Assembly (NCBI RefSeq): GCF_008065375.1
Contig: NZ_VJYI01000029.1
Coordinates: forward strand, 1 to 64,000
DNA from: Nonomuraea sp. SYSU D8015
GTDB lineage: Bacteria > Actinomycetota > Actinomycetes > Streptosporangiales > Streptosporangiaceae
Length of the DNA stretch: 64,000 nt
Reading direction: 5' to 3'
The notes below the pieces were generated by a model that saw nothing but the letters and a program-made list of their open reading frames with translations, made no database searches and was not told the origin of the DNA. Below are positions 22,354 through 31,631 of the stretch, one piece after another; within the stretch, counting starts at the first letter, position 1; each line of letters begins with the position of its first letter. A program made the translations under genes and the position numbers.

Positions 22354-22596
22354 GCGCCGCCCGCGCGACGTCCTCCCGCGTTGGCGGCCATGGCGGCGGC
22401 CGATCCCGCCCCGCCGCCATGACCAGCCTGCCCGCGACCGAACATCGCGACGAGCCGGCGGTCGTCAGGAGACCGTGGCTGCGGGCCTCGTACCAGCCGC
22501 ACCGGATGCCCAGCCCGAAGAGACCGGCCGACATCGTCACGCCGGCATCGGTATCGGGCGGGATTCGGTTAAATTTGCGGTGACGGGAGGGGGCAC

Positions 22597-25515
22597 GTGG
22601 AGTACCTCGTTCTCGGCCCCCTTGAAGTACGGTCGGCCGACCAGATCAAGGACATGGGCAGCGTGCAGCAGCGAGCGCTGCTCTGCCGGCTTCTGCTGGC
22701 CGAAGGGCAGATCGTCACACCGGACCAGCTCATCGACGTCGTCTGGCCCGACCGGCCGCCGGCCAACGCGCACGCGGCCCTGCACAACCGGATCTTCCGG
22801 CTGCGCTACCGGCTGGGCGGATCCGCCAAGTCGCTGCACACCCACCGCACCGGGTACGCCCTGACGGTGGACGGGCGGGACCTTGACGCGGCCGTGTTCG
22901 CCGATCTCGTCGAGCGCGGGCGGCAGGCGGTGCCGACGCGGCCGCACGAGGCGATCGCCCTGCTGGACGAGGCGCTCGCGTTGTGGCGCGGGCCGGCGTA
23001 CCTGGAGATCCGCGACTCCGCCGGCCAGGCCGCCTCGGCGCACTACCAGGAGTTACGCGAGGACGCCCGGGAGGCCAGGGCGGAGGCGGTCCTGTCCGCT
23101 GGGGACCCCGGACGGGCGGCGGTGGAGTTACGGGCGCTGATCAGGGACGCGCCGCTGCGCGAGCGTCCGTACGGGCAGCTCATGCGGGCCTACCACCGGC
23201 TGGGCCGGTCGGCCGACGCGCTGGCCGTCTACGACGCGTTGCGCCGCACGCTGGCGGCGGAGCTCGGCGTCGAGCCGTCTGAGGAGCTGAGCGCACTGCA
23301 TGCGGCGTTGCTGGCCGGCGATCTTCCGCGTGATCCGCCGGTGCCGGCCGAGCCCCGCCCGGCGGCCGTACTCGGACAGGGCGGCAGGCCCGGGCTCGTC
23401 GCCATCGTCGGTCGGGAGGAGGAGCTGGACAAAGCGGTCGACGCCGCGCGCCGGTCGCGCATCGTCAGCCTCGTCGGCCCCGGCGGAGTCGGCAAGACCT
23501 GCCTCGCAACCGAGGTCATGGCGCGGCTGGGAGCGGAGTATGCGCAGCGCCACTGGATCGACCTCGCGGAGGTCGCCGACGGGGCCGCCGTGGTGGCTCA
23601 CGTCGTCTCGGCCGTGGGGCTGTCCGGCGCCGGCGATGCGGCCGTGGAGGAGTTCGCCGCGAGGCTGGGGGCCCGTGGGCGCGCGCTGCTCATCCTCGAC
23701 ACCTGTGAGCACCTGATCGGCGCGGTACGGGAGCTGATCCAGGCCCTCGCCGCGCGGTGCGCCGATCTTCTCGTGCTGACCACGAGCCGCCAGCGCCTGT
23801 CGCTGGCGGGGGAGCGGGTCGTCCGCGTCAGGCCCTTGCCCCTTCCGCCGCCGGCAGAGGCGGATCCCGGGCGGATCCGGGGGAGCCCGGCGGTCCGCCT
23901 CTTCCTGACGCGGCTCGACGAGTCCGGCGGGGCCGTGCCCGAGACCGCCGAAGCGCTGGCCGGGGTCGCCGAGACGTGCAGACGGCTCGACGGCCTGCCG
24001 CTCGCGCTCGAACTCGCCGCCGCGCAGGCGGCCGTCCTCGGCCACGATCACGCCGCCGTCGAAACGATCTTCACGAGGACGGAGGCGTCCCATGGCCGCC
24101 ACGCCACGTTGGACTCCGTCGTGCGCTGGTCGTACGACCTGCTCGACGACGGGGAGAAGATGCTGCTGCGGCGCCTTGCGATCTTCGACCGCTCGTTCAC
24201 CCTCGACGACGCGCGGGCGGTCTGCGTACCACTGGACGGTGACGTCGCCGCGTTGGCGGGCCGGCTCGCCGACAAGTCCCTGATCTCGCCCACGGGGGAG
24301 CCGGGCAGGTGCCGGCTGCTGACCGCCGTCAAGCGGTTCGCCGAGGGCGAGCTGAGGAGGCACGACGAGTGGCGGCCCATGGCCCTGGCGCACGCCAGGC
24401 ACTTCGCCGGCCTCGCCGAGCGGATCGACGAGGGCCTGGCGACCCCCGACGAGGCCAGGTGGGCGGCCACGGCGATCGACTCCATGGCGGAGCTGCGCGC
24501 GGCGCACCGCCGGTCGTGTCAGGAGGGTGACGTCGAGCTGGGGCTGCGGCTGTGCGCGGTGCTGCACCAGTTCGCGGCCAGCAGGGTACGCGAGGACGTC
24601 TTCGCCTGGGCGGGGGAGGCCATCGCCCTGCCGGGCGCGCCGGGGCATCCGCTGTATCCCGCTGTCGTGGGGGCCGCCGCGGTGGGGGCCCTGATCGGCG
24701 GTTCGGCCGAGGACGCCCTGGCGCTGGCGACGCGGGCGATCGAGCTCGGCGGCTCCGGCGCATGCGACGACGCGCGGTTCCTGCCGGCGTACATGGTGCT
24801 CGGCGATCTGGCGTTGCTGTGGGGCGACAATGCCGAGGCCGCCGGCCGGTTCGGCGTCGCGCACCGGCTGGCGGCGGCTGCAGGCCGCCCGCTCCAGGTG
24901 CTGCTCTGCGCCGGGTCGCTGGCGCTCGCGCAGCTGTTCCAGGGGGCCGAGAAGGAGGCCGCCGAGCTCGTCGCGCAGTGCGAGGACGTGGCGTTCGCCA
25001 CCCGCTCGCCCAGCGCGCACGCCCTGTACCTGCTCTTCTCGGCCGAGATGGCGTACCGGGCCGACCCCGCGCAGGCGGCTCAGCTGGTGCGGGAGGCGTA
25101 CTCCACGGCGGAGGCGGTGGGAAACGTGTTCGTGGCGGGTTTGTGCATGATGACCGCCCTGGGGGTGTGGGGGCCTCCGCATGGGCCGCGGGAGGCGGCG
25201 CCGTACACCTTCGGCGAGGTGATCGAGCACTGGCGGCGGGCGGGCGGCCGTGGCATGCTCGCGGTCACCTTGCGCGGCCTCATCCCGGTGCTGGGCGCGT
25301 CGGACCGGCATGAGTCCGTGGTCGTCCTCGACACCGCTCTGGAGCGCTCCGGGTTCGCGTCCGTACCGAGGACCGCGCGGGGGAGCGACGTCCGCGACCA
25401 CGTCGAGCGGGCGAAGGCGGCGCTGCCTCACCAGATGCTCACGCTCGCCCGGTCGAGGGGCGCGCGGATGTCGGTGGACGAGGCGGCCGCGTACGCGCTG
25501 GCTCAGCTCACTTGA
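22597..25515 (+). CDS. SARP/AfsR-type regulator with NB-ARC and TPR regions
   Basis: The 972-residue protein starts with an OmpR-like winged helix (LGPLEVRSADQIKDM, then PDQLIDVVWPDRPPANAHAA). A bacterial transcriptional activation domain follows (about 95-250, with FADLVERGRQA and RPYGQLMRAYHRLGR). Next is an NB-ARC ATPase with Walker A GPGGVGKT from residue 294, a Walker B-like LLILDTCEHL and GLPLALELAAA. A helical TPR-like C-terminal half completes it. Such proteins activate antibiotic or other secondary-metabolite genes, yet no biosynthetic cluster lies nearby. The GTG at 22597 has GGGAGGGGG upstream. It overlaps the convergent OsmC gene by 13 nt. Confidence 0.93.
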   Translation: MEYLVLGPLEVRSADQIKDMGSVQQRALLCRLLLAEGQIVTPDQLIDVVWPDRPPANAHAALHNRIFRLRYRLGGSAKSLHTHRTGYALTVDGRDLDAAVFADLVERGRQAVPTRPHEAIALLDEALALWRGPAYLEIRDSAGQAASAHYQELREDAREARAEAVLSAGDPGRAAVELRALIRDAPLRERPYGQLMRAYHRLGRSADALAVYDALRRTLAAELGVEPSEELSALHAALLAGDLPRDPPVPAEPRPAAVLGQGGRPGLVAIVGREEELDKAVDAARRSRIVSLVGPGGVGKTCLATEVMARLGAEYAQRHWIDLAEVADGAAVVAHVVSAVGLSGAGDAAVEEFAARLGARGRALLILDTCEHLIGAVRELIQALAARCADLLVLTTSRQRLSLAGERVVRVRPLPLPPPAEADPGRIRGSPAVRLFLTRLDESGGAVPETAEALAGVAETCRRLDGLPLALELAAAQAAVLGHDHAAVETIFTRTEASHGRHATLDSVVRWSYDLLDDGEKMLLRRLAIFDRSFTLDDARAVCVPLDGDVAALAGRLADKSLISPTGEPGRCRLLTAVKRFAEGELRRHDEWRPMALAHARHFAGLAERIDEGLATPDEARWAATAIDSMAELRAAHRRSCQEGDVELGLRLCAVLHQFAASRVREDVFAWAGEAIALPGAPGHPLYPAVVGAAAVGALIGGSAEDALALATRAIELGGSGACDDARFLPAYMVLGDLALLWGDNAEAAGRFGVAHRLAAAAGRPLQVLLCAGSLALAQLFQGAEKEAAELVAQCEDVAFATRSPSAHALYLLFSAEMAYRADPAQAAQLVREAYSTAEAVGNVFVAGLCMMTALGVWGPPHGPREAAPYTFGEVIEHWRRAGGRGMLAVTLRGLIPVLGASDRHESVVVLDTALERSGFASVPRTARGSDVRDHVERAKAALPHQMLTLARSRGARMSVDEAAAYALAQLT

Positions 25516-26009
25516 TCGGGACTCTTGAACTCGACCTCGGTGAGGACCGGCACCACGTCCAGCAGCGAGTCCATGATCGGGCAGTGCTCGTCGACGAGCC
25601 GGGCGAGCTCGGCGTACCGCTCCTCCGGCTCGGGCCCCGTCACGGTGGCCTTGAAGAGGATCTGGCTGAAGCCGGGCCGGTTGCTGCTCTCCTCACCGAT
25701 CCAGCTCTGCGGGTCGAGATCGCCACTGACGCTCACCTCGACCCCGTCCATGCGCAGGCCCAGCTTCCTGGCCCAGATCTGGAACGTCATGATCTGACAC
25801 GCGCCGAGCGCGGCCAGCATCATCTGGCCCGGCGAAGGGCCGACGTCGGTGCCGCCGTAGGACTCGGGCTCGTCCGCCACGAAGGAATGGCGCCCCGCCG
25901 TCACGCTGACCTGGAGCGGCGTGTCGGGGATCAGCCGCGCGCTGGCCTGAACACGCACATGGCCCAGTGAGGCACCGTCCGTGGGCGCGGATCCGGGTGA
26001 GACCGTCAA
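25503..26009 (-). CDS. OsmC/Ohr family peroxiredoxin-like protein
   Basis: The 168-residue protein has the two widely spaced cysteines of the OsmC/Ohr fold, Cys71 in LGACQIMTF and Cys143 in EHCPIMDSL, which form the peroxidatic pair reducing organic hydroperoxides. The segments GGTDVGPSPGQMMLAALGA and EVSVSGDLDP are typical. No signal peptide. The start at 26009 is TTG with GAGGGAGAGG upstream; a GTG at 25958 is an alternative giving a shorter N-terminus. No stress operator is visible. Confidence 0.88.
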   Translation of the reverse strand: MTVSPGSAPTDGASLGHVRVQASARLIPDTPLQVSVTAGRHSFVADEPESYGGTDVGPSPGQMMLAALGACQIMTFQIWARKLGLRMDGVEVSVSGDLDPQSWIGEESSNRPGFSQILFKATVTGPEPEERYAELARLVDEHCPIMDSLLDVVPVLTEVEFKSPDQVS

Positions 26010-26317
26010 CCGCCTCTCCCTCCTCGTGCTGCGGGTGCCTTCAGGGCCGACTGCGGTCGTTCGACCCTATCCGGCCGAGCATCCGAGCGCAGCCGCCTGG
26101 CGGGGAAAGCGGCCGTGAGACCCGTCGTCCCCTTCAGAAGCCCACGCTCGCCGCCGACGCTACCAAGCCCCTTTCAACCCTCTCCCAGGGGCAGGCGCGG
26201 AAATGTATGAGCAGTCATGCCACTTCGGCCGAAGAGGCCGTCCAGGTGTTGCACGAGCCGAGGTCACCGCCGGCGAATCCGCCCCGGTCGTTGCGGCGGA
26301 CTACAGCAAGCGGGTCT
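26010..26317. other. 308-bp stretch without a supported gene
   Basis: The interval between the starts of OsmC and the end of the HNH nuclease gene holds no frame with convincing codon bias and no clear hairpin. It presumably carries the OsmC promoter. Confidence 0.5.
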
Positions 26318-26986
26318 TCAGCAGTCCGAGAGGATTCTTTCCATCGCGTTCTTCTCCGCGGACGTGACCCAGAGATCGTACTTCGCCTTCACGTCGATCT
26401 GACGGGCGATGTACGTGCACCGATACGACTTACGGGGCGGGAGCCAGGTGGCGGCGTCGGAGTCGCTCTTCTGGCTGTTCAGGGGACCGTCCACGGCCAG
26501 CAGATTCAGGGGGTCGTTGGCGAACTCCTTGCGCTTGGTCGCCGACCACCGCTGGGCGCCCTTCTGCCAGGCGTCCGAGAGCGGGATCACGTGGTCGATC
26601 TGGACGTCCATGCTGGTGTCCTGGCCGCGCTTGAACTCGATCGTCTTGCCGCTGTAGGGGTCCTTGAGCGTGCCGGTCAGGACGATGCAGTCATGGGTCC
26701 CCCGCTTGAAGGTCTCGTCCTCGAGGTCGCGCTTGAGGATGTCGTTACGGGTGTCGCAGCCGTTGCGGTCCACGTCGGCCCAGGCCGGGCCGAACTCGTC
26801 GCGGTCGAAACCGGTCTTGGGTGCGCGGCCCTTGACGGCGAGCTCGGCGAGCTTCTTGCGGGCGTCCGAAACCGAGGCCGAGTCGGGCTTGGACGTCTTG
26901 GGGTCGGTGGACTGCGCGTCCAGACCGCCGCAGCCCACCAGGACCACCATGGTGGCCAGACCTGCCATGAACGCCCGAACCCGCAC
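26318..26986 (-). CDS. Secreted HNH-family nuclease lipoprotein (DUF1524-like)
   Basis: I choose the GTG at 26986 because GGGGG stands five bases upstream; the protein then has 222 residues. Residues 1-19 form a lipoprotein signal (MVVLVGC lipobox, Cys19). The nuclease core has DVQIDHVIPLSDAW with the catalytic DH at 131-132, then NDPLNLLAVDGPLNSQK, the HNH/DUF1524 pattern. Cys77 and Cys100 could form a disulfide. Such enzymes degrade extracellular DNA or act as surface nucleases, for nutrient use or against foreign DNA. The gene is divergent from the TrmB/LuxR-type regulator at 27148, which may control it. Confidence 0.88.
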   Translation of the reverse strand: MRVRAFMAGLATMVVLVGCGGLDAQSTDPKTSKPDSASVSDARKKLAELAVKGRAPKTGFDRDEFGPAWADVDRNGCDTRNDILKRDLEDETFKRGTHDCIVLTGTLKDPYSGKTIEFKRGQDTSMDVQIDHVIPLSDAWQKGAQRWSATKRKEFANDPLNLLAVDGPLNSQKSDSDAATWLPPRKSYRCTYIARQIDVKAKYDLWVTSAEKNAMERILSDC

Positions 26987-27018
26987 GGGAACCCCCAGAC
27001 TCCGATTTTCGTAAAGTC

Positions 27019-27046
27019 TAGGTATAGATCCCCTCAATGACGTCAA
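27019..27046 (-). promoter_or_regulatory. Candidate promoter of the HNH nuclease gene
   Basis: On the minus strand TTGACG at 27041-27046 is followed after 16 bases by TACCTA at 27019-27024. This is a reasonable housekeeping-type promoter 33 bp upstream of the GTG start. Confidence 0.45.
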
Positions 27047-27147
27047 GTAGCCATGCAACGACCATTGAGCGCTCGCCCCGGAACAAGACGTGGAGCTCCT
27101 GGCATCGTACTCTGATTGTGGATCATGACCTGTCAGGAAGAGGTGGC

Positions 27148-28134
27148 ATGGCGCAGCGGCGCTTATTGGAAGGGCTCGGGGTCACCGTCGCGGAGGAGGC
27201 GGCCTACCGGGCCCTGCTCAGGCACGGCCCGGCGACGCTGAGCGAGCTGGCCGCCGAGACCGGCTCGTCCGCCGCCGCCATCCGGCGCATGCTCCCCAGA
27301 CTGGAGGACCTCGGGTTGATCTCCCGGGTGGCGGGCAGGCCGCTGCGGGTGGTCGCCACGCCGCCCACCATCGCCATCGACATCCTCGTCGCGCGCCGCC
27401 AGGAGGAGCTCACGCACAGCCGCGCCGCCGCCGCGCTGCTGGCCACGGAGGTCGCCCAGCGCAGCGGGCCGCAGCCGGAGGAGGTGCTGGAGGTGGTGAC
27501 CGGGCGCGACGCGGTGGCCCGCCGCTATCTCCAGCTCGAACGGGGCGCCACGCGGGAGCTGCTCGTGCTGGTGCATCCCCCGTACGCGGTGGACATCAGC
27601 GACGACCACGAGAACCGGCGCCGGGCCGCCCGCAGGGGAGCCCCCGTCACCCGTGGCATCTACAGCCCCCAGGCCTTCGAACACCCCGGCATGCTGGCCC
27701 ACACGCGCCGCGCCATCGCCGACGGCGAGCAGGCCAGGCTCGGCCAGGTGCCGGTCAAGCTCGCGGTCGCCGACGCCCGCACCGCCATCCTGCCCCTGGT
27801 CTCCGACTCTGACCGCGCCGTGGAGAGCGCCCTGGTGGTCCACCCGTCCGCGCTGCTGGACGCCCTGGTGGGCCTGTTCGAGACGCTGTGGCGCGCCGCC
27901 GTCCCGCTCCGCCTGTCCACGGAGGGTCTCGAAGCCGAGCCGCAGGCTCCTGACGCCGAGGTGCTGGCGCTGCTGGCGGCCGGCATGAAGGACGACGCCA
28001 TCGCCCGGCAGCTGGGATTGAGCCCGCGTACGGTGCAGCGCCGCGTCCAGGTGCTGTGCGAACGCCTGGGCGCCAGAACGCGCTTTCACGCCGGCTTCCT
28101 CGCCGCCCAGAACGATCTCCTGGACCGCTCCTGA
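27148..28134 (+). CDS. Transcriptional regulator, TrmB-like N-terminus and LuxR-type C-terminal HTH
   Basis: The 328-residue protein starts with a TrmB/MarR-like winged helix (EEAAYRALLRHGPATLSELA, SSAAAIRRMLPRLEDLGL). A central alpha/beta region follows (RELLVLVHPPYAVDI) that resembles a degenerate phospholipase-D or TrmB effector domain. It ends with a LuxR/GerE HTH (AEVLALLAAGMKDDAIARQ, LSPRTVQRRVQVLCERLG). This double-HTH architecture is common in actinomycetes, usually as an orphan regulator. The ATG at 27148 has AGGAAGAGG upstream. The ligand is unknown. It faces the HNH nuclease gene across a 161-bp gap. Confidence 0.88.
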   Translation: MAQRRLLEGLGVTVAEEAAYRALLRHGPATLSELAAETGSSAAAIRRMLPRLEDLGLISRVAGRPLRVVATPPTIAIDILVARRQEELTHSRAAAALLATEVAQRSGPQPEEVLEVVTGRDAVARRYLQLERGATRELLVLVHPPYAVDISDDHENRRRAARRGAPVTRGIYSPQAFEHPGMLAHTRRAIADGEQARLGQVPVKLAVADARTAILPLVSDSDRAVESALVVHPSALLDALVGLFETLWRAAVPLRLSTEGLEAEPQAPDAEVLALLAAGMKDDAIARQLGLSPRTVQRRVQVLCERLGARTRFHAGFLAAQNDLLDRS

Positions 28135-28210
28135 TGGTGACGAGCGGTCAGATGCCGATGAGCCGGACGCGGTCGCCGCACAACCGGCCGGCGCGGTTCG
28201 ACGTGCTCGG

Positions 28211-28420
28211 TCACGTCTCGCTCGCCGGCCCTTCGGCGTCCTCCGTCCCAAAGATCCTGGAACGGGCCTCCGACAATTCCTCGTCGGTGAACATCCCATG
28301 CTCGTCCTGATGACGCGCCGCAGGTCGGCGCCGACTGGTGCCGTAGCCGACGCGCCACCGCGCCGGCGACATACGCGGTGATGTTGTCGGCGCATGCTCG
28401 ATATGCGCGCCCCAGCCTGG
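28211..28420 (-). pseudogene. Remnant of a type II antitoxin gene
   Basis: On the minus strand, one frame near 28330-28400 reads ADNITAYVAGAVARRLRHQ, the ribbon-helix-helix/helix signature seen in actinobacterial antitoxins (NVSAYVAEAV-type). A second frame reads EHGMFTDEELSEARSRIFG and stops at 28211, which matches the C-terminal tail of the same kind of protein. A frameshift between them, near 28320, and the lack of a start or toxin gene indicate decay. The identification rests on pattern memory. Confidence 0.45.
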
Positions 28421-28421
28421 C

Positions 28422-29180
28422 TCAGGTGATGAGGATCCCGCCGTCGACCGGCAGCGTCACCCCGGTGATGTACGAGGCCGCGTCGCTCGCCAGGAACACC
28501 GCGGCCGCCACGAGCTCGGCGGGATCTCCGGGCCGCCCCATCACCACCCGGGACTCCATCATCCGCTCCAGGTAGCCCGGTTTGTACTGCTCGGTCATCT
28601 CCGAGGCGAAGAAGCCGGGCTCCAGGCAGTTGACCCTGATCCCGCGCCGTCCGGTCCACTGCTGGGCCAGGTCGCGGGTGAGCCCGATCACCCCCGCCTT
28701 GGAGGCGCTGTAGGCGGCCTGCGGGAGTCCGGCCGTGGTCTCGCCGAGGATGCTGCCGATGTTCACGATCGACGAGCCCGGCCGCATCACGCGCGCGCAC
28801 GCCTGCGCCATCCAGTACGTCCCGTGCAGGTTGACGTCGATGACCTGACGGAACTGCTCGGGCGTCTCCCGCACCGCGGGGACCGCTGTGCCGATACCGG
28901 CGTTGTTGATCAGGATGTCGACGGCGCCCAGGCCCTCGACGGCCGCGGCGACCAGCGCCTCGCAGTCCTCGGGGCGTGACACGTCCATCGGCACGGCCAG
29001 GCACCGGCGGCCGGTCTCCTCGACCAGTCGCCGGGTCTCCTCCAAGCGGTCCGCGCGCCGGGCGCCGATCGCGACGTCGGCCCCCGCCTCGGCCAGCCCG
29101 CGAGCGAAGGCCACGCCCAGCCCCGACGAGGCGCCCGTGACGATCGCGACCTTCCCGTCCAGCCGAAAGCGCTCCAGCAC
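28422..29180 (-). CDS. SDR-family oxidoreductase
   Basis: The 252-residue classical short-chain dehydrogenase has the dinucleotide motif TGASSGLG at 15-22, NNAG at 92-95, catalytic Ser143, Tyr157 and Lys161 (YSASK), and the C-terminal ITGVTLPVDGG. Arg residues after strand beta-2 (GARRADRL) favour NADP(H). The substrate is unknown. The GTG at 29180 is chosen because AGGCGAGG stands six bases upstream and the sequence further up consists of 34-nt repeats. The stop lies against the antitoxin remnant. Confidence 0.92.
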   Translation of the reverse strand: MLERFRLDGKVAIVTGASSGLGVAFARGLAEAGADVAIGARRADRLEETRRLVEETGRRCLAVPMDVSRPEDCEALVAAAVEGLGAVDILINNAGIGTAVPAVRETPEQFRQVIDVNLHGTYWMAQACARVMRPGSSIVNIGSILGETTAGLPQAAYSASKAGVIGLTRDLAQQWTGRRGIRVNCLEPGFFASEMTEQYKPGYLERMMESRVVMGRPGDPAELVAAAVFLASDAASYITGVTLPVDGGILIT

Positions 29181-29196
29181 GTCAGACCTCGCCTTT

Positions 29197-29327
29197 CCCG
29201 CCGAAACCCCGAAAGCGCCGAGCCCGGCGTCCCGCCGAAACCCCGAAAGCGCCCAGCCGGGCGTCCTGCCAAAACCGGGAGCGCCCCGGCCCCGGCGTCC
29301 CGCCGGGACCGGAGCGCCCCTGCACAC
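29197..29327. repeat. 34-nt tandem repeat, about 3.8 units
   Basis: Units start at 29197, 29231, 29265 and 29299. The first two (CCCGCCGAAACCCCGAAAG...) are almost identical; later ones diverge. The array fills the whole gap between the TPR gene and the SDR start, including the likely SDR promoter. The period is not a multiple of three. Confidence 0.88.
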
Positions 29328-29335
29328 CCGAGCCT

Positions 29336-31612
29336 CTAGAGCCCGTATTCCTTGACGATCCGCTCGTGCCGCTCGACCTCGACGTCGATCTCACGCGCCA
29401 GGTCCAGCCACGCCAGCGGATGCACCCACCGCTCCGTCGCGTCGTCGAGCAGCGCGTCGACCTCCTCCGGCGAGACGTCCGGCGGCACCGCGACCCAGCC
29501 GAACACGCCCGGCAGCGGCTCACCGCTGGTCGGGTGTGTGACCTTGTAGTTTTCGTCGCTGTAGACCCACATCGGCCAGCCGCGCTCGGCCATGACCTCG
29601 GTGAACTCCGCCCAGTCCTCCTCGCTCGGCGCGGCGCCGTCGAAGAAGTAGCTGGTGTAGCCGCCGGGCCGCAGGATGCGCACCGCGGCGAACGGCGGCA
29701 CGAAGTTCTGCTGCTCCTCGGGGTCGTCCGGGACGGGCTCCAGGAGCTGCGGGTCGAACACCACCAGGTCGCCGGCGTTGTAGTCCATGCCGCGCGGCTG
29801 CGGCAGGGCCAGGCGGGCGGTGGCGGGGCCGGTGCGGATCGACAGCACCTGGCGCTGGCCGCCGTCGGGCGCGGGGAGGATGACCCGGATGAGGCCCATC
29901 TCCTCCTCGATCGGGCCCTCCTTGGACTTGATCGGCATGCCGATCTTGGCCGCGCCCTTGCGTACGGTGTCCCAGTCTTCCGCCGAGGTGGCCATGACGA
30001 TCATGCGCCAGACATCCTCGTCGGCGAGCTCGTCGAGCACCTCCAACAGCACCTCGGCGGCCCTGGCGTTCTGGTCGAGCTGCTGGGCCGCGCCGGCCAG
30101 CAGGCGGCGGGCGTCGAGGCCGCCCCCGGCCGCCACGGCGTGCTCGGCGGCGTCGAGCGCCTCCGGCCACCGCTCCCTGGCGGTGTGCAGGCGGGCGAGC
30201 GCGATCTGCTGCGCGTCGTGCGGGAGCAGCGCGGCCATCTGCTCCAGCCGCTCGTCCTGGCGGGCCTCGATGAGCAGCGTGGTCAGGTAGCCCACGTCGT
30301 TGGGCTCGGCCTCGGCGATCGTGCCGGAGTCGACGAGCAGCTTCCAGTAGATGTCGGCGCCCGTGGACGGGTAGCCGAGGAAGCCGAGCGTGGTGGTGTG
30401 GCGGCGGGTGGCCTCGAGGTCCTGGCCGGACAGCGGCGCCAGCCAGCCCACCCACTTCTCCGGGTCGGCGTTGAAGCCGTCGGCCGCGTCGAACAGGCCC
30501 ACCCGCTCCTCCAGCGGCCCGGGGGCCTCCGGCTCGGTGGCGGTGTCGGCGGCGGCCCGCAGGGCGGCGATGCGCTCGGGCAGGCCCTCGGTGTCGCGCA
30601 GCTCGGCGCTGCCGGACTCGGCGAGGTCGGCCAGCAGCCTGGCCTGCCACACGCCCTGCCGGGCGACGGCCAGGTCGCCGGCGATCAGCGCGAGCTCGAC
30701 GCGGGCGCGGTAGGCCCCCATCATGCCGAAGTAGTCGATCCACTGGCGCAGCACGCGGCCGAGCTGCCAGGTGTTGGTGATCTGCGAGGAGCCCGCCAGC
30801 AGGTCGACCGCCCGCGACCACTCCACGAAGACGCGCGGGTGCTCGCCGACCACGTCGAGGTCGGGCAGCGCGTCCACGGCCTCGGCGGTGCGGCCCAGCG
30901 TGGCCAGGATCAGCGCCCGGCGCACGCCGTCGCGGTGGGCCTTGGCCACCGGGTCGTCGGGCGGGAACTCGGAGGCCGCCTGCAGCGCGGCGAGCGCGTC
31001 TTCGGCGCGGCCGGCGGCCAGCAGCGCGCGGGCGTGCTCGGCGCCGAGCTCCCAGCTGGCCTGGCGGCCCGCCACGCGCAGCCGCTCGATGGCGGACTCG
31101 GCGTAGGTGGCGGCCTCGCCCGCCGTGCCCGCGTCGATGAGCGCGGCGACGTATTGGGTCGCGAGCCCAGCGAAGGCCGGCTTCTCCGGGCTCATGCCCT
31201 CGATGTGGGCGCCCAGCGTCTCCAGACGCTCTTGCGCGTGGCCGGGGCCGTCGGCGTTGGCCCACGCGATGGCCAGCGCCTCGACCGCCGCCGGGACGGA
31301 CGGGCACTCGCGTACGTCTTCGCGCTGGGCGAACGCCAGCAGCTCCTGGGCGTCGTCGACGGCGACCGCGCCCTGCGCCCGGTCGCCGATGCGGCCCATC
31401 AGGTGCCAGTAGCGGGCGTAGAACTCGAGCCAGGGCAGCTCCAGGGCCTCGGCCTGCTGCGCGATGGCCGGGGCTATCACGTCGAGCTGCGGGTATCGGC
31501 CCTCGTAGGCCTGTGCGGGAAGGTCTCCCAGCGCCATGGCGAGGCCAACGTTGCCCGCCTCGGAAAGCTGCTGCTGGGTGTCTCCGACCCAGGCCCAGAT
31601 GTCCACGTCCAT
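29336..31612 (-). CDS. Large TPR-type helical repeat protein
   Basis: The 758-residue product is mostly short paired helices with TPR-like spacing (ELGAEHARALLAAGRAEDAL, ARLHTARERWPEALDAAEHA). A C-terminal alpha/beta domain of about 250 residues follows (VRILRPGGYTSYFFDG, WPMWVYSDENYK). No signal peptide, membrane helix or enzymatic motif is visible. TPR regions mediate protein-protein contacts, but the partner is unknown. It is followed by the 34-nt repeats and preceded closely by the SCO6745-like gene, so the two may be co-transcribed. Confidence 0.8.
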   Translation of the reverse strand: MDVDIWAWVGDTQQQLSEAGNVGLAMALGDLPAQAYEGRYPQLDVIAPAIAQQAEALELPWLEFYARYWHLMGRIGDRAQGAVAVDDAQELLAFAQREDVRECPSVPAAVEALAIAWANADGPGHAQERLETLGAHIEGMSPEKPAFAGLATQYVAALIDAGTAGEAATYAESAIERLRVAGRQASWELGAEHARALLAAGRAEDALAALQAASEFPPDDPVAKAHRDGVRRALILATLGRTAEAVDALPDLDVVGEHPRVFVEWSRAVDLLAGSSQITNTWQLGRVLRQWIDYFGMMGAYRARVELALIAGDLAVARQGVWQARLLADLAESGSAELRDTEGLPERIAALRAAADTATEPEAPGPLEERVGLFDAADGFNADPEKWVGWLAPLSGQDLEATRRHTTTLGFLGYPSTGADIYWKLLVDSGTIAEAEPNDVGYLTTLLIEARQDERLEQMAALLPHDAQQIALARLHTARERWPEALDAAEHAVAAGGGLDARRLLAGAAQQLDQNARAAEVLLEVLDELADEDVWRMIVMATSAEDWDTVRKGAAKIGMPIKSKEGPIEEEMGLIRVILPAPDGGQRQVLSIRTGPATARLALPQPRGMDYNAGDLVVFDPQLLEPVPDDPEEQQNFVPPFAAVRILRPGGYTSYFFDGAAPSEEDWAEFTEVMAERGWPMWVYSDENYKVTHPTSGEPLPGVFGWVAVPPDVSPEEVDALLDDATERWVHPLAWLDLAREIDVEVERHERIVKEYGL

Positions 31613-31631
31613 GGGCAGTCAGTCTGCCAGG

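Noticed and set aside
22354..22596. Possible short minus-strand gene between miaB and the SARP regulator
   Set aside because: The frames there (MSAGLFGLGIRCGWYEARS and others) overlap the miaB end in antisense, have no ribosome-binding site and no recognisable fold.
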